This document shows, in pieces, positions 47,366 to 58,556 of a stretch of 64,000 bases of DNA. Position numbers and translations under genes: made by a program. Positions within the stretch are counted from its first letter, which is position 1. Each line of letters starts with the position of its first letter. Origin of the DNA: Trinickia sp. Y13 (GTDB lineage: Bacteria > Pseudomonadota > Gammaproteobacteria > Burkholderiales > Burkholderiaceae); the NCBI RefSeq assembly GCF_029522115.1, contig NZ_JAKWFK010000002.1, positions 1 through 64,000 of the forward strand, in the 5' to 3' direction. The notes under the pieces are model-generated. The model made no database searches and was not told the origin of the DNA. It saw only the letters and a list, made by a program, of their open reading frames with translations.

Positions 47366-48763
47366 ATGGCTAGCGAGCGCGGCATAGGTTCGAATTTCAT
47401 CTTGCACTTGGGTGTGGGTTCGTTTCATCGCGCCCACCAGGCCTGGTATCTGCACCGGCTGGCCGCCGCGACGCCGCCCGGGGAGGCGCGCTGGTCCCTC
47501 ACCGTGGGCAATATTCGGGGCGATATGAACGCCACGCTCGATGCGCTCGCGAAACAGAATGGCGTCTACACGCTCGAGACGGTTACGCCACAAGGGGAGC
47601 GCGCCTACGAAACGATTCGTTCGATCGAGCGCGTGCTGCCGTGGTCGGCGACCCTGGCACCGCTCGTCGAAGCCGGCGCCGATCCGGCCTGCAAGATCAT
47701 TTCGTTTACGGTGACCGAAGGCGGCTATTACCTGGACGAACACGATCGGCTCGATACCGTCAATCCGGACCTGGCCGCCGATCTGGCGGGCGGGCGCACG
47801 ACGATCTACGGCGCGCTCGCCGCCATCCTCGAGGCGCGGCGAGCGGCCGGTTCGGGCGCGGTCACGCTGCAAAGCTGCGACAACTTGCGCAGCAACGGCG
47901 AGCGCTTCGAGGCCGGCATGCGGGCGTTTCTCGCGGCGCGCGGCGAGACGGCGCTGCTCGAGTGGTTCGAGCACAATACTGCCTGCCCCAATTCGATGGT
48001 CGATCGCATCACGCCGCGCCCGACCGAGGAAGTGCGCACTCGCGTGCTCGAGGCGACCGGCGTGCCGGACGCCTGCCCGGTGATGGGCGAGGCGTTCATC
48101 CAGTGGGTCATCGAAGATCGCTTCAAGGCCGGCCGGCCCGCATGGGAACGCGTCGGCGCGGAGCTCGTCGATTCGGTCCATCCGTACGAAGAAGCGAAGA
48201 TCCGCATTCTGAACGCAAGCCACAGCTGCATTGCTTGGGCGGGCACGCTGGTCGGCCACACCTACATTCACGAAGGCACCGCCGATCCCGACGTGCGCCG
48301 GTTGGCGTTCGAGTACGTGACGCAAGACGTGATCCCCTGTTTGACGCCGAGCCCGCTCGATCTGGCGCGGTACCGCGACGTCGTGCTCGATCGCTTCAGC
48401 AACCCGTACATCCAGGACACGAATCAGCGCGTCGCGGCGGACGGTTTCTCGAAGATTCCCGGCTTCATCGCACCGACGCTGGCGGAGTGCTTCGCCCGCA
48501 ACGCGCAGCCCAACGCCACGGCGATCTTGCCGGCGCTGTTCTTCCGTTTTCTCGACCGCTGGCGCCAAGGCGCGTTGCCTTACGCCTATCAAGACGGATT
48601 GCTCGACGAAGCGGCAGTGCGAGCATGGTTCGCCGCACCCAACCCGCTCGCGCAGTTCTGCGCCGCGCGCACGCTTTGGGGCGGCATGGCGCAAGATGCG
48701 CGGCTGCTACGCGTGATCGAAGCTGCGCTGGAACGCGTCGACGCCTGGCTCGCCTCGCGCTGA
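47366..48763 (+). CDS. dalD: Polyol dehydrogenase (D-arabinitol 4-dehydrogenase / mannitol dehydrogenase family)
   Basis: 465 residues of the long-chain mannitol dehydrogenase family. These enzymes oxidise D-arabitol or D-mannitol to D-xylulose or D-fructose with NAD+. [19 protein letters not shown] is the N-terminal cofactor region. The catalytic Lys lies in [18 protein letters not shown], and [20 protein letters not shown] and GFIAPTLAE follow. The next gene, xylulokinase, favours arabitol (giving xylulose) as a main substrate; the mannitol activity often found in the family is not excluded. ATG after GGGAGA. Confidence 0.88.
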   Translation: MASERGIGSNFILHLGVGSFHRAHQAWYLHRLAAATPPGEARWSLTVGNIRGDMNATLDALAKQNGVYTLETVTPQGERAYETIRSIERVLPWSATLAPLVEAGADPACKIISFTVTEGGYYLDEHDRLDTVNPDLAADLAGGRTTIYGALAAILEARRAAGSGAVTLQSCDNLRSNGERFEAGMRAFLAARGETALLEWFEHNTACPNSMVDRITPRPTEEVRTRVLEATGVPDACPVMGEAFIQWVIEDRFKAGRPAWERVGAELVDSVHPYEEAKIRILNASHSCIAWAGTLVGHTYIHEGTADPDVRRLAFEYVTQDVIPCLTPSPLDLARYRDVVLDRFSNPYIQDTNQRVAADGFSKIPGFIAPTLAECFARNAQPNATAILPALFFRFLDRWRQGALPYAYQDGLLDEAAVRAWFAAPNPLAQFCAARTLWGGMAQDARLLRVIEAALERVDAWLASR

Positions 48764-48884
48764 GGCGCGCTCCTCGAGCACATTGGCGCATTGCGCGCTG
48801 CGCGGCTAAAGTAGCGCATTCGCGTTTTCGTCTTCGTTGTCGTCTTCGCCACGATTCACCGCATCGACCAAGGGGCCGCCCGCC

Positions 48885-50366
48885 ATGTATCTCGGCATCG
48901 ACCTAGGCACGTCAGAAGTCAAAGTCTTGTTGCTCTCGCCCGACGCACGCGTGCTTGCCACGGCCGGCTCGCCCTTTCACGTCTCGCGCCCGCACCCGCG
49001 CTGGGCAGAGCAAGACCCGGCCGACTGGTGGCGCGGCACCTGCGAAGCCATCGCGAAGCTGCGCGCCGTGTGTCCCGACGCGTTCGCACAAGTGCGCGGC
49101 ATCGGCCTATCGGGGCAAATGCACGGCGCCGTCTTGCTCGATGCGGCGGATCGCGTGCTGCGCCCGGCCATCCTGTGGAATGACATGCGCAGCGTCGCGG
49201 AATGCGACGAACTCACCGAGCGAGCGCCCCAATTGCACGCGGTGGCGGGCAATCTGGCGATGCCGGGCTTCACCGCACCGAAGCTGCTGTGGGTCGCGCG
49301 GCACGAGCCCGATATTTTTCGTCGCACCGCATGCGTGCTGCTGCCCAAGGACTATCTGCGGCTGCGCATGACGGGCGAGAAAGTCTCCGATCCGTCCGAC
49401 GCCGCCGGCACGCTCTGGCTCGACGTCGCGCGGCGCGATTGGTCCGATGCGCTGCTCGAGGCCTGCGATATGAGCCGTGCGCAGATGCCCGCGCTTTGCG
49501 AAGGCAGCGCGCCCTCTGGCGTGCTGCGCCGCGAGATCGCACGCGAATGGGGGCTCGACAAGGAAGTCGTCGTCGCAGCCGGGGGCGGCGACAACGCAAC
49601 GAGTGCGATCGGCATCGGCGCAACCGAACCGGGCGATGGCTTCGTCTCGCTCGGCACCTCGGGCGTCCTGTGCGTGGTCGGCGACCGCTTCTCCCCTAAT
49701 CCGGCCTCTGCCGTGCATGCGTTCTGCCATGCGATTCCCGACCGCTGGCATCAGATGAGCGTCGTGCTCTCGGCCGCGAGCTGCCTGCGCTGGGTCTGCA
49801 AGCTGACCGGCACGGACGAGCCGACGCTCGTTGGCGAAGCCGCCGCGCTCACGCCCGACGCACTGGAATCGGCGCCGATCTTTCTGCCTTACCTTTCGGG
49901 CGAGCGCACGCCGCATAACGATCCGTACGCGCAAGGCGTCTTCTTCGGCATGACGCACGCGACCGATCGCGCGCAGCTCGGCTACGCGGTGCTCGAAGGC
50001 GTCACGCTCGCGCTAACCGACGGGCTCGACGCGCTCGCGGCCGCCGGCACCGCGCCGAGCGCATTCTCGCTGCTCGGTGGCGGTGCGCGCAGTGCGTTTT
50101 GGGCGCAGCTCTTGGCCGATGCGCTCGCCACCACGACACGTCAGCACGGAGGCGGCGAAACGGGCGCGGCCCTGGGCGCGGCGCGCTTGGGCTGGCTTGC
50201 TGCGGGTGGCGAGCCGCGAGAAGTCCTGACCAAACCGCCCGTGGTCGCACAATTCACGCCGAACCCGCAGCGTCACGCGCAATTGCGCGCGCGCCTAACC
50301 GCGTACCGCGAGCTCTACCGCCACGTGCGGCCGCTGTTCGAGCCCTCGCGCGCGCGGCTGGCTTGA
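48885..50366 (+). CDS. xylB: Xylulokinase
   Basis: 493 residues from the ATG at 48885. XylB phosphorylates D-xylulose for the pentose phosphate pathway. The FGGY sugar-kinase signatures are present: MYLGIDLGTSEVKVLLLSPD, GIGLSGQMHGAVLLD, WNDMRS, GGGDNATSAIGIG, SLGTSGV, LPYLSGERTPHNDP and LLGGGARS. The HPRWAEQDPADWW segment is typical of xylulose kinases. It lies 121 bp after the dehydrogenase gene and 40 bp before the regulator. Confidence 0.95.
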   Translation: MYLGIDLGTSEVKVLLLSPDARVLATAGSPFHVSRPHPRWAEQDPADWWRGTCEAIAKLRAVCPDAFAQVRGIGLSGQMHGAVLLDAADRVLRPAILWNDMRSVAECDELTERAPQLHAVAGNLAMPGFTAPKLLWVARHEPDIFRRTACVLLPKDYLRLRMTGEKVSDPSDAAGTLWLDVARRDWSDALLEACDMSRAQMPALCEGSAPSGVLRREIAREWGLDKEVVVAAGGGDNATSAIGIGATEPGDGFVSLGTSGVLCVVGDRFSPNPASAVHAFCHAIPDRWHQMSVVLSAASCLRWVCKLTGTDEPTLVGEAAALTPDALESAPIFLPYLSGERTPHNDPYAQGVFFGMTHATDRAQLGYAVLEGVTLALTDGLDALAAAGTAPSAFSLLGGGARSAFWAQLLADALATTTRQHGGGETGAALGAARLGWLAAGGEPREVLTKPPVVAQFTPNPQRHAQLRARLTAYRELYRHVRPLFEPSRARLA

Positions 50367-50406
50367 TATTCTCCGTCGCAGTTTCATCCGCTCAGCGCAT
50401 ACGACC

Positions 50407-51405
50407 GTGTCCAAATCCAACGAAAAGCTCGACCTGGCAACACGCGCGGCGTGGCTCTACTACGTCGCGGGCAATACGCAAAACGAGATCGCCGAAAAGC
50501 TGCAGGTGTCGCGCCCTGTCGCGCAGCGTCTCGTTGCGTTCGCCGTCGAGAAGAATCTCGTGCGAGTGCGCATCGAGCACCGGCTCGCCGATTGCCTGAC
50601 GCTGGCCGAGCAGCTCAAGGCCCGCTATGGCCTATCGATGTGCGAAGTCGTTCCCGTCGACGACGACACACCCGAAGCGGTCGATCGCAAGCTCGCCGTC
50701 GCCGGCGCGCAGGTCATGGAGCGCTACTTGGCCGAGGAAAAGCCGATGATCGTCTCGGTCAGCAGCGGGCGAACGCTGAAAGCCGCCGTCGATCAGCTCG
50801 CGCAAATCGACCGGCCGCAGCATCGGCTCGTCTCGATGGTCGGCGCGATCGCGCAGGACGGTTCGTCCAACCGCTACGACGTCGCACTGCGTATTTCGGA
50901 AAAGACGGGTGGCAAGCACTTTCTGCTGCCTGCTCCGCTGATCGCCGACAGCGAGGCAGAGCGCGCGCAGTGGGTCAATCACCGGCTTTACCGCATCGTC
51001 GAATCGTTGATGGCGAAGGCGGACGTGTCGTTCGTCGGTATCGGCGACATTGGCCCGAAATGTCCCTTGCATATCGACGGGTTCATTACCGCGGCTGAAG
51101 TCGCCGAGTTGACCGGCCGCGGCGCCGTGGCCGAAATGTTGGGACTGCCGATCGATGCCAACGGCGCGCCGGTCGATTCGCCGACCGGGCGACGCGTGAC
51201 CAGCGTTCCGCTCGACTCTCCGCCCAAACGCCCGACGATCGCCTTTGCCGGCGGTGCGCGCAAACATGGCGCCGTGCTCGCGGTGCTCAAGGGCGGCTGG
51301 CTATCGGGGCTCGTCACGGACGAGGCATGCGCCCGCGCTGCACTCGGCGATGGCGAGCACCCGGCCAAGCGCGCCAAAGGACGCAGCGCGCATGCGAACG
51401 CCTGA
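50407..51405 (+). CDS. SorC/DeoR family sugar-binding transcriptional regulator
   Basis: 332 residues starting with a GTG. The N-terminal helix-turn-helix (AAWLYYVAGNTQNEIAEKLQ, then VSRPVAQRLVAFAVEKNLVR) is followed by a SorC-type sugar-phosphate-binding domain. It includes VSSGRTLKAAVDQL, LPAPLIADSEAE, VGIGDIGPKCPL and a RRVTSVPLD segment. As last gene of dehydrogenase-xylB-regulator, it probably controls the polyol genes on both strands through the shared element at 47309 and 58161. The inducer is inferred to be a polyol or sugar phosphate. Confidence 0.9.
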   Translation: MSKSNEKLDLATRAAWLYYVAGNTQNEIAEKLQVSRPVAQRLVAFAVEKNLVRVRIEHRLADCLTLAEQLKARYGLSMCEVVPVDDDTPEAVDRKLAVAGAQVMERYLAEEKPMIVSVSSGRTLKAAVDQLAQIDRPQHRLVSMVGAIAQDGSSNRYDVALRISEKTGGKHFLLPAPLIADSEAERAQWVNHRLYRIVESLMAKADVSFVGIGDIGPKCPLHIDGFITAAEVAELTGRGAVAEMLGLPIDANGAPVDSPTGRRVTSVPLDSPPKRPTIAFAGGARKHGAVLAVLKGGWLSGLVTDEACARAALGDGEHPAKRAKGRSAHANA

Positions 51406-51417
51406 TCGCAATCTTCG

Positions 51418-51864
51418 CTATTGCCGGATTTCCGCTTCGACGAGCAACTTCAAGAGGGCCAGCGACTCCTGCCACCCGAGATAGCAGGCTTGCGCGGGAA
51501 TGACTTCCGGTATGCCCTCTTGGACGATGTTCACCTCGGTGCCGAAAGGCGTTTGCGTGAGCGTCACCGTCGTTTGCATTTGGCCGGGCAGGTTCGGGTC
51601 GTCGAACTTGCCGGTGTAGCGGATCCGCTCGTTCGGCACCAGTTCTAGATAATCTCCGCCGAACGAATGCCCATCCCCCGTCGTGAAATTAGTGAACGAC
51701 ATCCTGTAGTTGCCGCCCACTTCGGCCTGAAGGTGATGCACGGTGCCGGTGAATCCATTGGGCGGAAGCCATTTCGCCAACGCCGCCGCATCGAGAAAGG
51801 CTCGGTAGATACGTTCGGGCGTGGCGCGCAAGACGCGGTGCAGGCGGACGGTATTCGTAGGCAT
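51418..51864 (-). CDS. SRPBCC (AHSA1-like) domain protein
   Basis: 148 residues forming a START/SRPBCC-type ligand-binding fold. VRLHRVLRATPERIYRAFLDAAALAKWLPPNGF, HHLQAEVGGNYRMSF and GWQESLALLKLLVEAEI are typical of AHSA1/polyketide-cyclase-like proteins. The function is unknown. It is convergent with the SorC-type gene. The 297-bp region upstream (51865-52161) holds no further gene apart from the brnT operator. Confidence 0.85.
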   Translation of the reverse strand: MPTNTVRLHRVLRATPERIYRAFLDAAALAKWLPPNGFTGTVHHLQAEVGGNYRMSFTNFTTGDGHSFGGDYLELVPNERIRYTGKFDDPNLPGQMQTTVTLTQTPFGTEVNIVQEGIPEVIPAQACYLGWQESLALLKLLVEAEIRQ

Positions 51865-52128
51865 GTTGGGCTCCTTGGTGGACTCGTTCGGCGAAGGGAC
51901 GGCCCCTTCGATCCTACTCGACGAACAAGGCCGCCCAAAATCGACAAGGACCCGCCCCGCTTATCGCACGCTTCGAGCGCTTTCTCTTCGTCCTGTTAAA
52001 TCGTCGATGCGCCCGCATCCGGCAGCCTATCCCTCACATTCCCCAATCGCTTCTCTCGAGCGGCAGAACCCGCTCGGTGGACAGTCGACGTTCGCCGGCA
52101 GGGGGTGAGGCCCTCTAGCGCGTGCATA

Positions 52129-52146
52129 CAAATGTCAATACACTTG
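52129..52146. promoter_or_regulatory. Probable BrnA operator
   Basis: CAAATGT-CAAT-ACACTTG is an inverted repeat with one mismatch, 15 bp before the brnT start. BrnTA modules are usually autoregulated by BrnA at such a site. Confidence 0.5.
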
Positions 52147-52161
52147 CAAAGTAGATGAGCT

Positions 52162-52440
52162 GTGGAGTTCGAATGGGACGAAAGGAAGAATCGAATCAAC
52201 ATCCTCAAACACGGGATCGATTTCGCCGATGCAATCGACGTGTTCAACCACCCTGTGCTCACGGCGTTCGACGGCCGCGAAGACTATGGTGAAGAGCGCA
52301 GGATTGCCCTCGGGTGGATGAAGGCGATCATGGCCGTCGTCGTGTACGTGGAGCGCTATGGCCCGGTCATACGCATCGTCTCCGCTCGCAAAGCAACCAA
52401 GCATGAGGTCAAACGTTATGAGCAAAGCGTCAAGAACTGA
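52162..52440 (+). CDS. brnT: BrnT family toxin
   Basis: 92 residues, starting with GTG. The sequence FEWDERKNRINILKHGIDFADA, then GEERRIALGWM and IRIVSARKATKHEVKRYE, matches BrnT, a RelE-fold ribonuclease toxin that stops translation. The gene for its antitoxin follows and overlaps by 23 bp, in the usual toxin-first order. The catalytic region appears intact, so the module may be functional. Confidence 0.9.
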   Translation: MEFEWDERKNRINILKHGIDFADAIDVFNHPVLTAFDGREDYGEERRIALGWMKAIMAVVVYVERYGPVIRIVSARKATKHEVKRYEQSVKN

Positions 52441-52675
52441 CTGGAAACGCGTCGAGAAGCTGAAAGAGGAGCACATCGACACCAGCGACATCCCTGAACT
52501 GGGCGAGGATTTCTTCGCTCGCGCCGAAGTGCACGTCCCACCGAAACAGGCGGTGACGATGCGGCTCGACGTTGACGTGCTGAACTGGTTCAAGGCGCAA
52601 GGCCAAGGCTACCAAACGCGCATCAACAAACTGCTGCGGGCCTATATGCTCGCCCACCAGGGGCGGCACGCATAA
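52418..52675 (+). CDS. brnA: BrnA family antitoxin
   Basis: 85 residues from the ATG at 52418, inside the 3' end of brnT. The C-terminal ribbon-helix-helix-like part (KQAVTMRLDVDVLNWFKAQ, then YQTRINKLLRAYMLAH) is typical of BrnA, which neutralises BrnT and represses the operon. The N-terminal DIPELGEDFFARAEVHVPP is also a family feature. Confidence 0.9.
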   Translation: MSKASRTDWKRVEKLKEEHIDTSDIPELGEDFFARAEVHVPPKQAVTMRLDVDVLNWFKAQGQGYQTRINKLLRAYMLAHQGRHA

Positions 52676-52827
52676 CAGCGATGCGGTTCGACTAGCGCGC
52701 CGAGCGTTGCGCGCGGAAAGCCTGTCTCGCGCCAACCGGATCCGCACCCGTCGCGTCTGATCGATGTGCGCCCGGCCTGCGCGCCGTCGCGCGGCGCGCG
52801 TGGGCTCGGTTACGCCGCCCTTTTCAT

Positions 52828-53976
52828 TCAGGCCGCCGACAACACCTCCACGATCTTGCGCTCGTACGCAAGCCCTTCCTCGTCGAACAGGTGGCAATGT
52901 TCCGGGTCCGCGCCAAGCACGATCGTCTCGTTTCGCTCGTGCCGCTCGAGCGGCGGGATGCGTGCGATCAGCCCGTCGGGCGCAACCGGCGTTTCCGCAT
53001 ACAGGTAGGCCGCGTCGCCGAGCGATTCGACCGTCGTCGTGCGCGCCGCGACGCCGTACACGTTGGCACCGCCCGCCTGCCGCGGATGCAAATGCTCGGG
53101 ACGAATGCCCACGGTCACGCGCGCACCCAGTTGCAGCGTGCGCACGTTCGATGAAGTCACGGCGCGCGTCTCGACTGCCACGCGCTGCGTTTCCCCCGTT
53201 GCATAGCGCACGAGCACGCCGTCGTCGACGATCTGCTCGACGACGCCATCGAGGAAATTCATCTTCGGCGATCCGATGAACCCGGCGACGAACCGATTGG
53301 CCGGCGCATGATAAAGCCGGTTGGGACTGCCCACCTGCTCGACGTTGCCCGCCGACATCACGACGATCTTGTCGGCAAGCGTCATTGCCTCGACCTGGTC
53401 GTGCGTCACGTAGATCATCGTCGTCTTCAATTCGTCGTGAAGCCGCGCGAATTCGAGCCGCATCTTCACGCGCAATGCGGCATCCAGATTCGATAGCGGC
53501 TCGTCGAACAAGAACACCTTCGGCTTGCGCGTGATGGCGCGTCCGATCGCCACGCGCTGACGCTGGCCGCCCGAGAGCTGCTTGGGCTTGCGGTCGAGCA
53601 AATGATCGATGTGCAAGATCTTCGCCGCATTGCGCACCGCCTCGTCGATCTCCGGCTTCTTGGCTCCCGCAAGCTTCAGCCCGAACGCCATGTTGTCGTA
53701 GAGCGACATGTGCGGGTAAAGCGCGTACGACTGGAACACCATCGCGATTCCGCGCTTGGCCGGCGGCACGTCGTTGACACGCGCCGTATCGATCAGCAAT
53801 TCGCCGCCGCTGATGCTCTCGAGCCCTGCGATCATCCGCAGCAACGTCGATTTACCGCAGCCGCTCGGCCCCACGAACACGACGAACTCGCCATCGGCGA
53901 TATCGAGGTTCACGTTGTGTAAAACCTCATTTTCCTCGTAACGTTTGGCGATGCCGCGCAAGGTCAAGCTTGCCAT
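52828..53976 (-). CDS. Polyol ABC transporter ATPase (UgpC/MalK-type, SmoK-like)
   Basis: 382 residues from the ATG at 53976, with AAAGGAGA upstream. The ATPase domain has Walker [19 protein letters not shown]-loop [12 protein letters not shown], signature [14 protein letters not shown], Walker [17 protein letters not shown] and switch His in YVTHDQ. A TOBE-type regulatory region follows from about 240. It energises the SmoEFGK-like polyol importer. It overlaps the HAD gene by 13 bp and is the last gene of the operon. Confidence 0.93.
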   Translation of the reverse strand: MASLTLRGIAKRYEENEVLHNVNLDIADGEFVVFVGPSGCGKSTLLRMIAGLESISGGELLIDTARVNDVPPAKRGIAMVFQSYALYPHMSLYDNMAFGLKLAGAKKPEIDEAVRNAAKILHIDHLLDRKPKQLSGGQRQRVAIGRAITRKPKVFLFDEPLSNLDAALRVKMRLEFARLHDELKTTMIYVTHDQVEAMTLADKIVVMSAGNVEQVGSPNRLYHAPANRFVAGFIGSPKMNFLDGVVEQIVDDGVLVRYATGETQRVAVETRAVTSSNVRTLQLGARVTVGIRPEHLHPRQAGGANVYGVAARTTTVESLGDAAYLYAETPVAPDGLIARIPPLERHERNETIVLGADPEHCHLFDEEGLAYERKIVEVLSAA

Positions 53977-54728
53977 GATCCGTCTCCTTTCCCATTCACC
54001 GCCGTGCGCGCCGTATCGGCGAAGCCGGCCATCCATTGATCGACAAGCGCAGGCAATGCGCGCATATCGTCGAATATTTGCTGTGCGCCCGCCTGCACGA
54101 GCGCGTCGACGTGAGCGCGGCCGCCGTGCCCCGCATGCGTGCCGCCCGCAAAACCGAGCACGAGCATGCCCGCCGCGGTGGCGGCGGCGACGCCCGCCGC
54201 GCTATCCTCGACGACCAGGCAAGCGTTGCTCGCAACGCCGAGCGCCTCGGCCGCGGCGATATAGATATCGGGAGCGGGCTTGGGCCGCGGCACGCGATCG
54301 GCGCAAAACACGCGCGCGCCGAAAAACCGAGCGAGGCCGGTGCGCGCGAGCACGGCTTCGACATAAGCCGTAAAGCTATTGCTCGCGCAGGCCTTGGTCA
54401 GCGCTATTTGCCCGAGCGCCGCCTCCACGCCCGCAACGATCGGCGCTTGCTGCGCCGCCGCCTCGACGCTGCGCCGGATCGCATCCATCTCGACGGCCGC
54501 AAGCGTTTCGCCGAATGCAGCGGCGCTCGCCTCGAGCACGCGTTCGATGCGCAAGCCAAGCAGCGGTAATACGACCGGCTCTACGTCGACATGCGGCCAG
54601 CGCGCTTGCAACTCGCTCACGAGCATCTTCGCCGCGACGGCTTCGCTGTCGATCAGCACGCCGTCGCAATCGCAAATCAGCACTCGATCGCGCCGCAACG
54701 CCTCTGCGTTGGTGGTCGATGCCGTCAT
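53964..54728 (-). CDS. HAD-IA family phosphatase in the polyol operon
   Basis: 254 residues from the ATG at 54728; the longer open frame is a shadow of the permease gene. HAD motif I is [14 protein letters not shown] and motif II lies near ACASNS. The motif III Lys is in [18 protein letters not shown], and motif IV in [17 protein letters not shown]. It hydrolyses a small phosphorylated metabolite, plausibly a sugar or polyol phosphate given the operon. It overlaps the permease stop by 4 bp and the ATPase by 13 bp. Confidence 0.9.
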   Translation of the reverse strand: MTASTTNAEALRRDRVLICDCDGVLIDSEAVAAKMLVSELQARWPHVDVEPVVLPLLGLRIERVLEASAAAFGETLAAVEMDAIRRSVEAAAQQAPIVAGVEAALGQIALTKACASNSFTAYVEAVLARTGLARFFGARVFCADRVPRPKPAPDIYIAAAEALGVASNACLVVEDSAAGVAAATAAGMLVLGFAGGTHAGHGGRAHVDALVQAGAQQIFDDMRALPALVDQWMAGFADTARTAVNGKGDGSWQA

Positions 54729-55588
54729 TTGACGGCTCCGAAGGTCAGACCGCGCACCAACTGCTTTTGCGATACCCAGCCCACGAGCAAAATGGGCGCG
54801 ACCGCAAGCAGCGAAGCCGCGGACAGCTTCGCCCAAAACAACCCTTCGGGACTGGAGTACGAAGCGATGAACACGGTCAGCGGTGCGGCGCTCGAACTGG
54901 ACAGGTTGATGCTCCAGAACGCTTCGTTCCACGACAGAATCACGAGCAAGAGCGCAGTCGAGGCCAATCCGGGCAACGCCATCGGCATCAACAGATAGAC
55001 GATCTCCTGCCATGTCGCGGCCCCGTCGATCCGGCCCGCTTCGAGAATGTCGCGCGGAATCTCGTTGAAGTAGGTGAACGCCATCCACACGGCGATCGGC
55101 AGGTTCATCAACGTATAGACGATGACGAGCCCCGTTACCGTATCGAGCAGGCCCGCGTTCTTCCAAATCAAATAGATCGGCACGAGCACGCCCACCGACG
55201 GCATCATCTTCGTCGACAGCATCCACAGCAGCAGCTTTTGCGTGCGGCGCGTCGGGAAGAACGCCATGGTGTAAGCAGCGGGCACGGCAAGCAGCAGGCT
55301 CAGCACGGTGACGCCCGCCGACACGAGGATCGAGTTGCGCGCGAACAGAAAGTAGTCGCTGCGCGCCAGGACTTCCCGGAAACTGTCGAGCGTCGGCGTG
55401 AAGATCAGCGACATCGAGTATGCGTCGCGCTCGGTCTTGAACGCCGTGATCGTCATCCAAAAGATCGGGAAGAACAACGCGAGCGCGATGATCCAGGCGA
55501 GCAGGCCCGGCAGCGCCCGCTTCACCGCGTCCAAGGCTGGCGCTTGCGCGAGCCCGGCTCGCGCGGAGGGTACGGTTGGATGGCTCAT
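54725..55588 (-). CDS. Polyol ABC transporter permease (SmoG-like)
   Basis: 287 residues with six hydrophobic helices, MalG/CUT1 type. The cytoplasmic coupling motif is YFNEIPRDILEAGRIDGAATWQEIVYLLMPMALPGLAS (about 185-222), which carries the EAA loop. It is an inner-membrane subunit of the polyol importer. It overlaps the upstream permease gene and the downstream HAD gene by 4 bp each. Confidence 0.93.
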   Translation of the reverse strand: MSHPTVPSARAGLAQAPALDAVKRALPGLLAWIIALALFFPIFWMTITAFKTERDAYSMSLIFTPTLDSFREVLARSDYFLFARNSILVSAGVTVLSLLLAVPAAYTMAFFPTRRTQKLLLWMLSTKMMPSVGVLVPIYLIWKNAGLLDTVTGLVIVYTLMNLPIAVWMAFTYFNEIPRDILEAGRIDGAATWQEIVYLLMPMALPGLASTALLLVILSWNEAFWSINLSSSSAAPLTVFIASYSSPEGLFWAKLSAASLLAVAPILLVGWVSQKQLVRGLTFGAVK

Positions 55589-56520
55589 GCTTCGTATTCT
55601 CCCTTCAAGTTCTTCGCCAGCATGCGCACGAGGAAGAACGCGACGATGTTGGCGAGCACCACGGCCAGAATGCCCCCCGCCGATGCAAGACCGACATCGA
55701 ACTGTTGCAGGCCCAGCGCATAGATCAAATACGAAAGGATCGTCGTCGCATTGCCGGGGCCGCCCGAAGTGGTCGTATAGATTTCAGCGAAGATCGACAG
55801 CAAGAAGATCGTCTCCATCATCACCACGACCGCGATCGCGCGCCGCAAGTGAGGCAGCGTGATATAGAAAAACATCGCGATCGGGCCGGCGCCGTCGATG
55901 CGCGCGGCTTCCTTTTGCTCTTCGTCGAGCGATTGAATCGCCGTGAACAGGATCAAGAACGCGAACGGCAGCCACTGCCAGGCGACGATCACGGTGATGG
56001 CCGACAACGGATAGGTGGCGAACCAATCGACCGGCTGCATGCCGAGCGAGCGCATCGCGGCTGCGGCCACCCCGTACACCGGGTGCAACATCATGTTCTT
56101 CCAAATCAGCGCACTGACCGTCGGCATGACGAAGAAAGGGCCGATCGCGAGCAGGCGCGCAATGCCTTGGCCGATGAACTTCCGATCGAACAGCAGCGCC
56201 ATCAAGATGCCGCCCACGACCGTGATCACGAGCACGGAGCCGATCAGCTCGAGCGTGTGCACGATCGACGGCACGAAGGAAGGATCGGTGACCAGATAGC
56301 GGTAGTTGTCCAACCCCGCGAAACCTTTCTCGTCGGGATTGAGCAAGTTGTATCGCGAGAACGAATACCAGATCGTCATGGCGAGCGGTATCGTCATCCA
56401 CAGCACCAGCACGGCGACCGAGGGGGCCGCCAGCCAACGCGTCGATCCGGCGCGCCGCTCAGGGGTGGGCAAGGCGTCTTGCTCCGCGGCGTGCGAGAGC
56501 GGCATATGAAGATGTCCCAT
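55585..56520 (-). CDS. Polyol ABC transporter permease (SmoF-like)
   Basis: 311 residues, MalF/UgpA type, with about six hydrophobic helices after a cytoplasmic N-terminus. The coupling loop reads SLDEEQKEAARIDGAGPIAMF, then FYITLPHLRRAI. It pairs with the SmoG-like subunit to form the channel. A 128-bp gap with a strong hairpin separates it from the binding-protein gene. Confidence 0.93.
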   Translation of the reverse strand: MGHLHMPLSHAAEQDALPTPERRAGSTRWLAAPSVAVLVLWMTIPLAMTIWYSFSRYNLLNPDEKGFAGLDNYRYLVTDPSFVPSIVHTLELIGSVLVITVVGGILMALLFDRKFIGQGIARLLAIGPFFVMPTVSALIWKNMMLHPVYGVAAAAMRSLGMQPVDWFATYPLSAITVIVAWQWLPFAFLILFTAIQSLDEEQKEAARIDGAGPIAMFFYITLPHLRRAIAVVVMMETIFLLSIFAEIYTTTSGGPGNATTILSYLIYALGLQQFDVGLASAGGILAVVLANIVAFFLVRMLAKNLKGEYEA

Positions 56521-56568
56521 CGTTCGGACTCCTTAACGATCGCGTCACCGCGCCCGATGACATCGAAA

Positions 56569-56601
56569 GCGGGCGGCCGCGCGACATGGCCGGCTGCCCG
56601 C
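56569..56601 (-). other. Intercistronic hairpin after the binding-protein gene
   Basis: GCGGGCGGCC, 13-nt loop, GGCTGCCCGC: a 10-bp stem (one G-U pair in RNA) between the binding-protein and permease genes, with no T-run. Similar structures stabilise binding-protein mRNA and lower downstream expression. Confidence 0.5.
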
Positions 56602-56648
56602 ACGAGAGCGATGCGCGCGCGCCGCGCACCGCCCGCCGGCTTACCTTC

Positions 56649-57992
<1,344 letters not shown>

Positions 57993-58160
57993 CGCTTGTC
58001 TCCTTTAACTCTTGTACGTTGTGGTGGAAAGGCATGTGCGCTCTCGTGGAGAGCGCGGTTCGTACACAGCTGGGGCGGGAAGCTCGCCCCCCCTGCTTGC
58101 GATTGTTTCCGGACTGCCGATCCCGCAGAGCGTTCGCTCATTCGAAGAGCAATTGCTCAA

Positions 58161-58179
58161 CCGGTGATCGAATGATCGG
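58161..58179 (-). promoter_or_regulatory. Shared polyol-operon element, copy 2
   Basis: Read on the minus strand, CCGATCATTCGATCACCGG matches the element at 47309-47328 except for one substitution and one missing T. A perfect palindrome GAGCAATTGCTC (58147-58158) lies beside it. The rest of the 57993-58307 gap shows no gene. Confidence 0.5.
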
Positions 58180-58266
58180 ATACACGCTCTGGCGTGTCAA
58201 GGCGGGGGTGGGACTTTCGATGATGCGGTGCGCAAGAGCGGGTTGGCCTTTCGGCCTATTGCGAAA

Positions 58267-58295
58267 ATGGACTAAACTAACGAAACTTAGTCCAT
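58267..58295. promoter_or_regulatory. Operator of the Phd/PIN module
   Basis: ATGGACTAA, 11-bp spacer, TTAGTCCAT: a perfect 9+9 inverted repeat ending 12 bp before the antitoxin start, a typical position for autorepression by a Phd-type antitoxin. Confidence 0.75.
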
Positions 58296-58307
58296 TGCAA
58301 CCACACC

Positions 58308-58556
58308 ATGAAAATCGTGAACATCCATGAAGCGAAGACCCACCTGTCGCGGCTCGTCGATCAAGCCGCGCTGGGCAGCCCTTTCATCATCGCCAAGGCG
58401 GGCAGACCTATCGTCAAGGTCGTGGCGCTCGACGCCCTCGCTCCGGAGGAACAGCGGCGTCTCGGGTTCCTCGCGGGCGAATTGCTCGTTCCGGACGATT
58501 TCGATCGCATGCAAGCCGGGGAGATCGAGCACCTCTTCGGAGGCGCAGGCACATGA
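58308..58556 (+). CDS. Phd/YefM-type antitoxin
   Basis: 82 residues. The N-terminus MKIVNIHEAKTHLSRLVDQA, then GSPFIIAKAGRPIVKVV, is the Phd/YefM dimerisation and DNA-binding fold. The C-terminal part (FLAGELLVPDDFDRM) should wrap the toxin. The stop overlaps the toxin start by 4 bp. A perfect palindrome upstream suggests autoregulation. Confidence 0.93.
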   Translation: MKIVNIHEAKTHLSRLVDQAALGSPFIIAKAGRPIVKVVALDALAPEEQRRLGFLAGELLVPDDFDRMQAGEIEHLFGGAGT

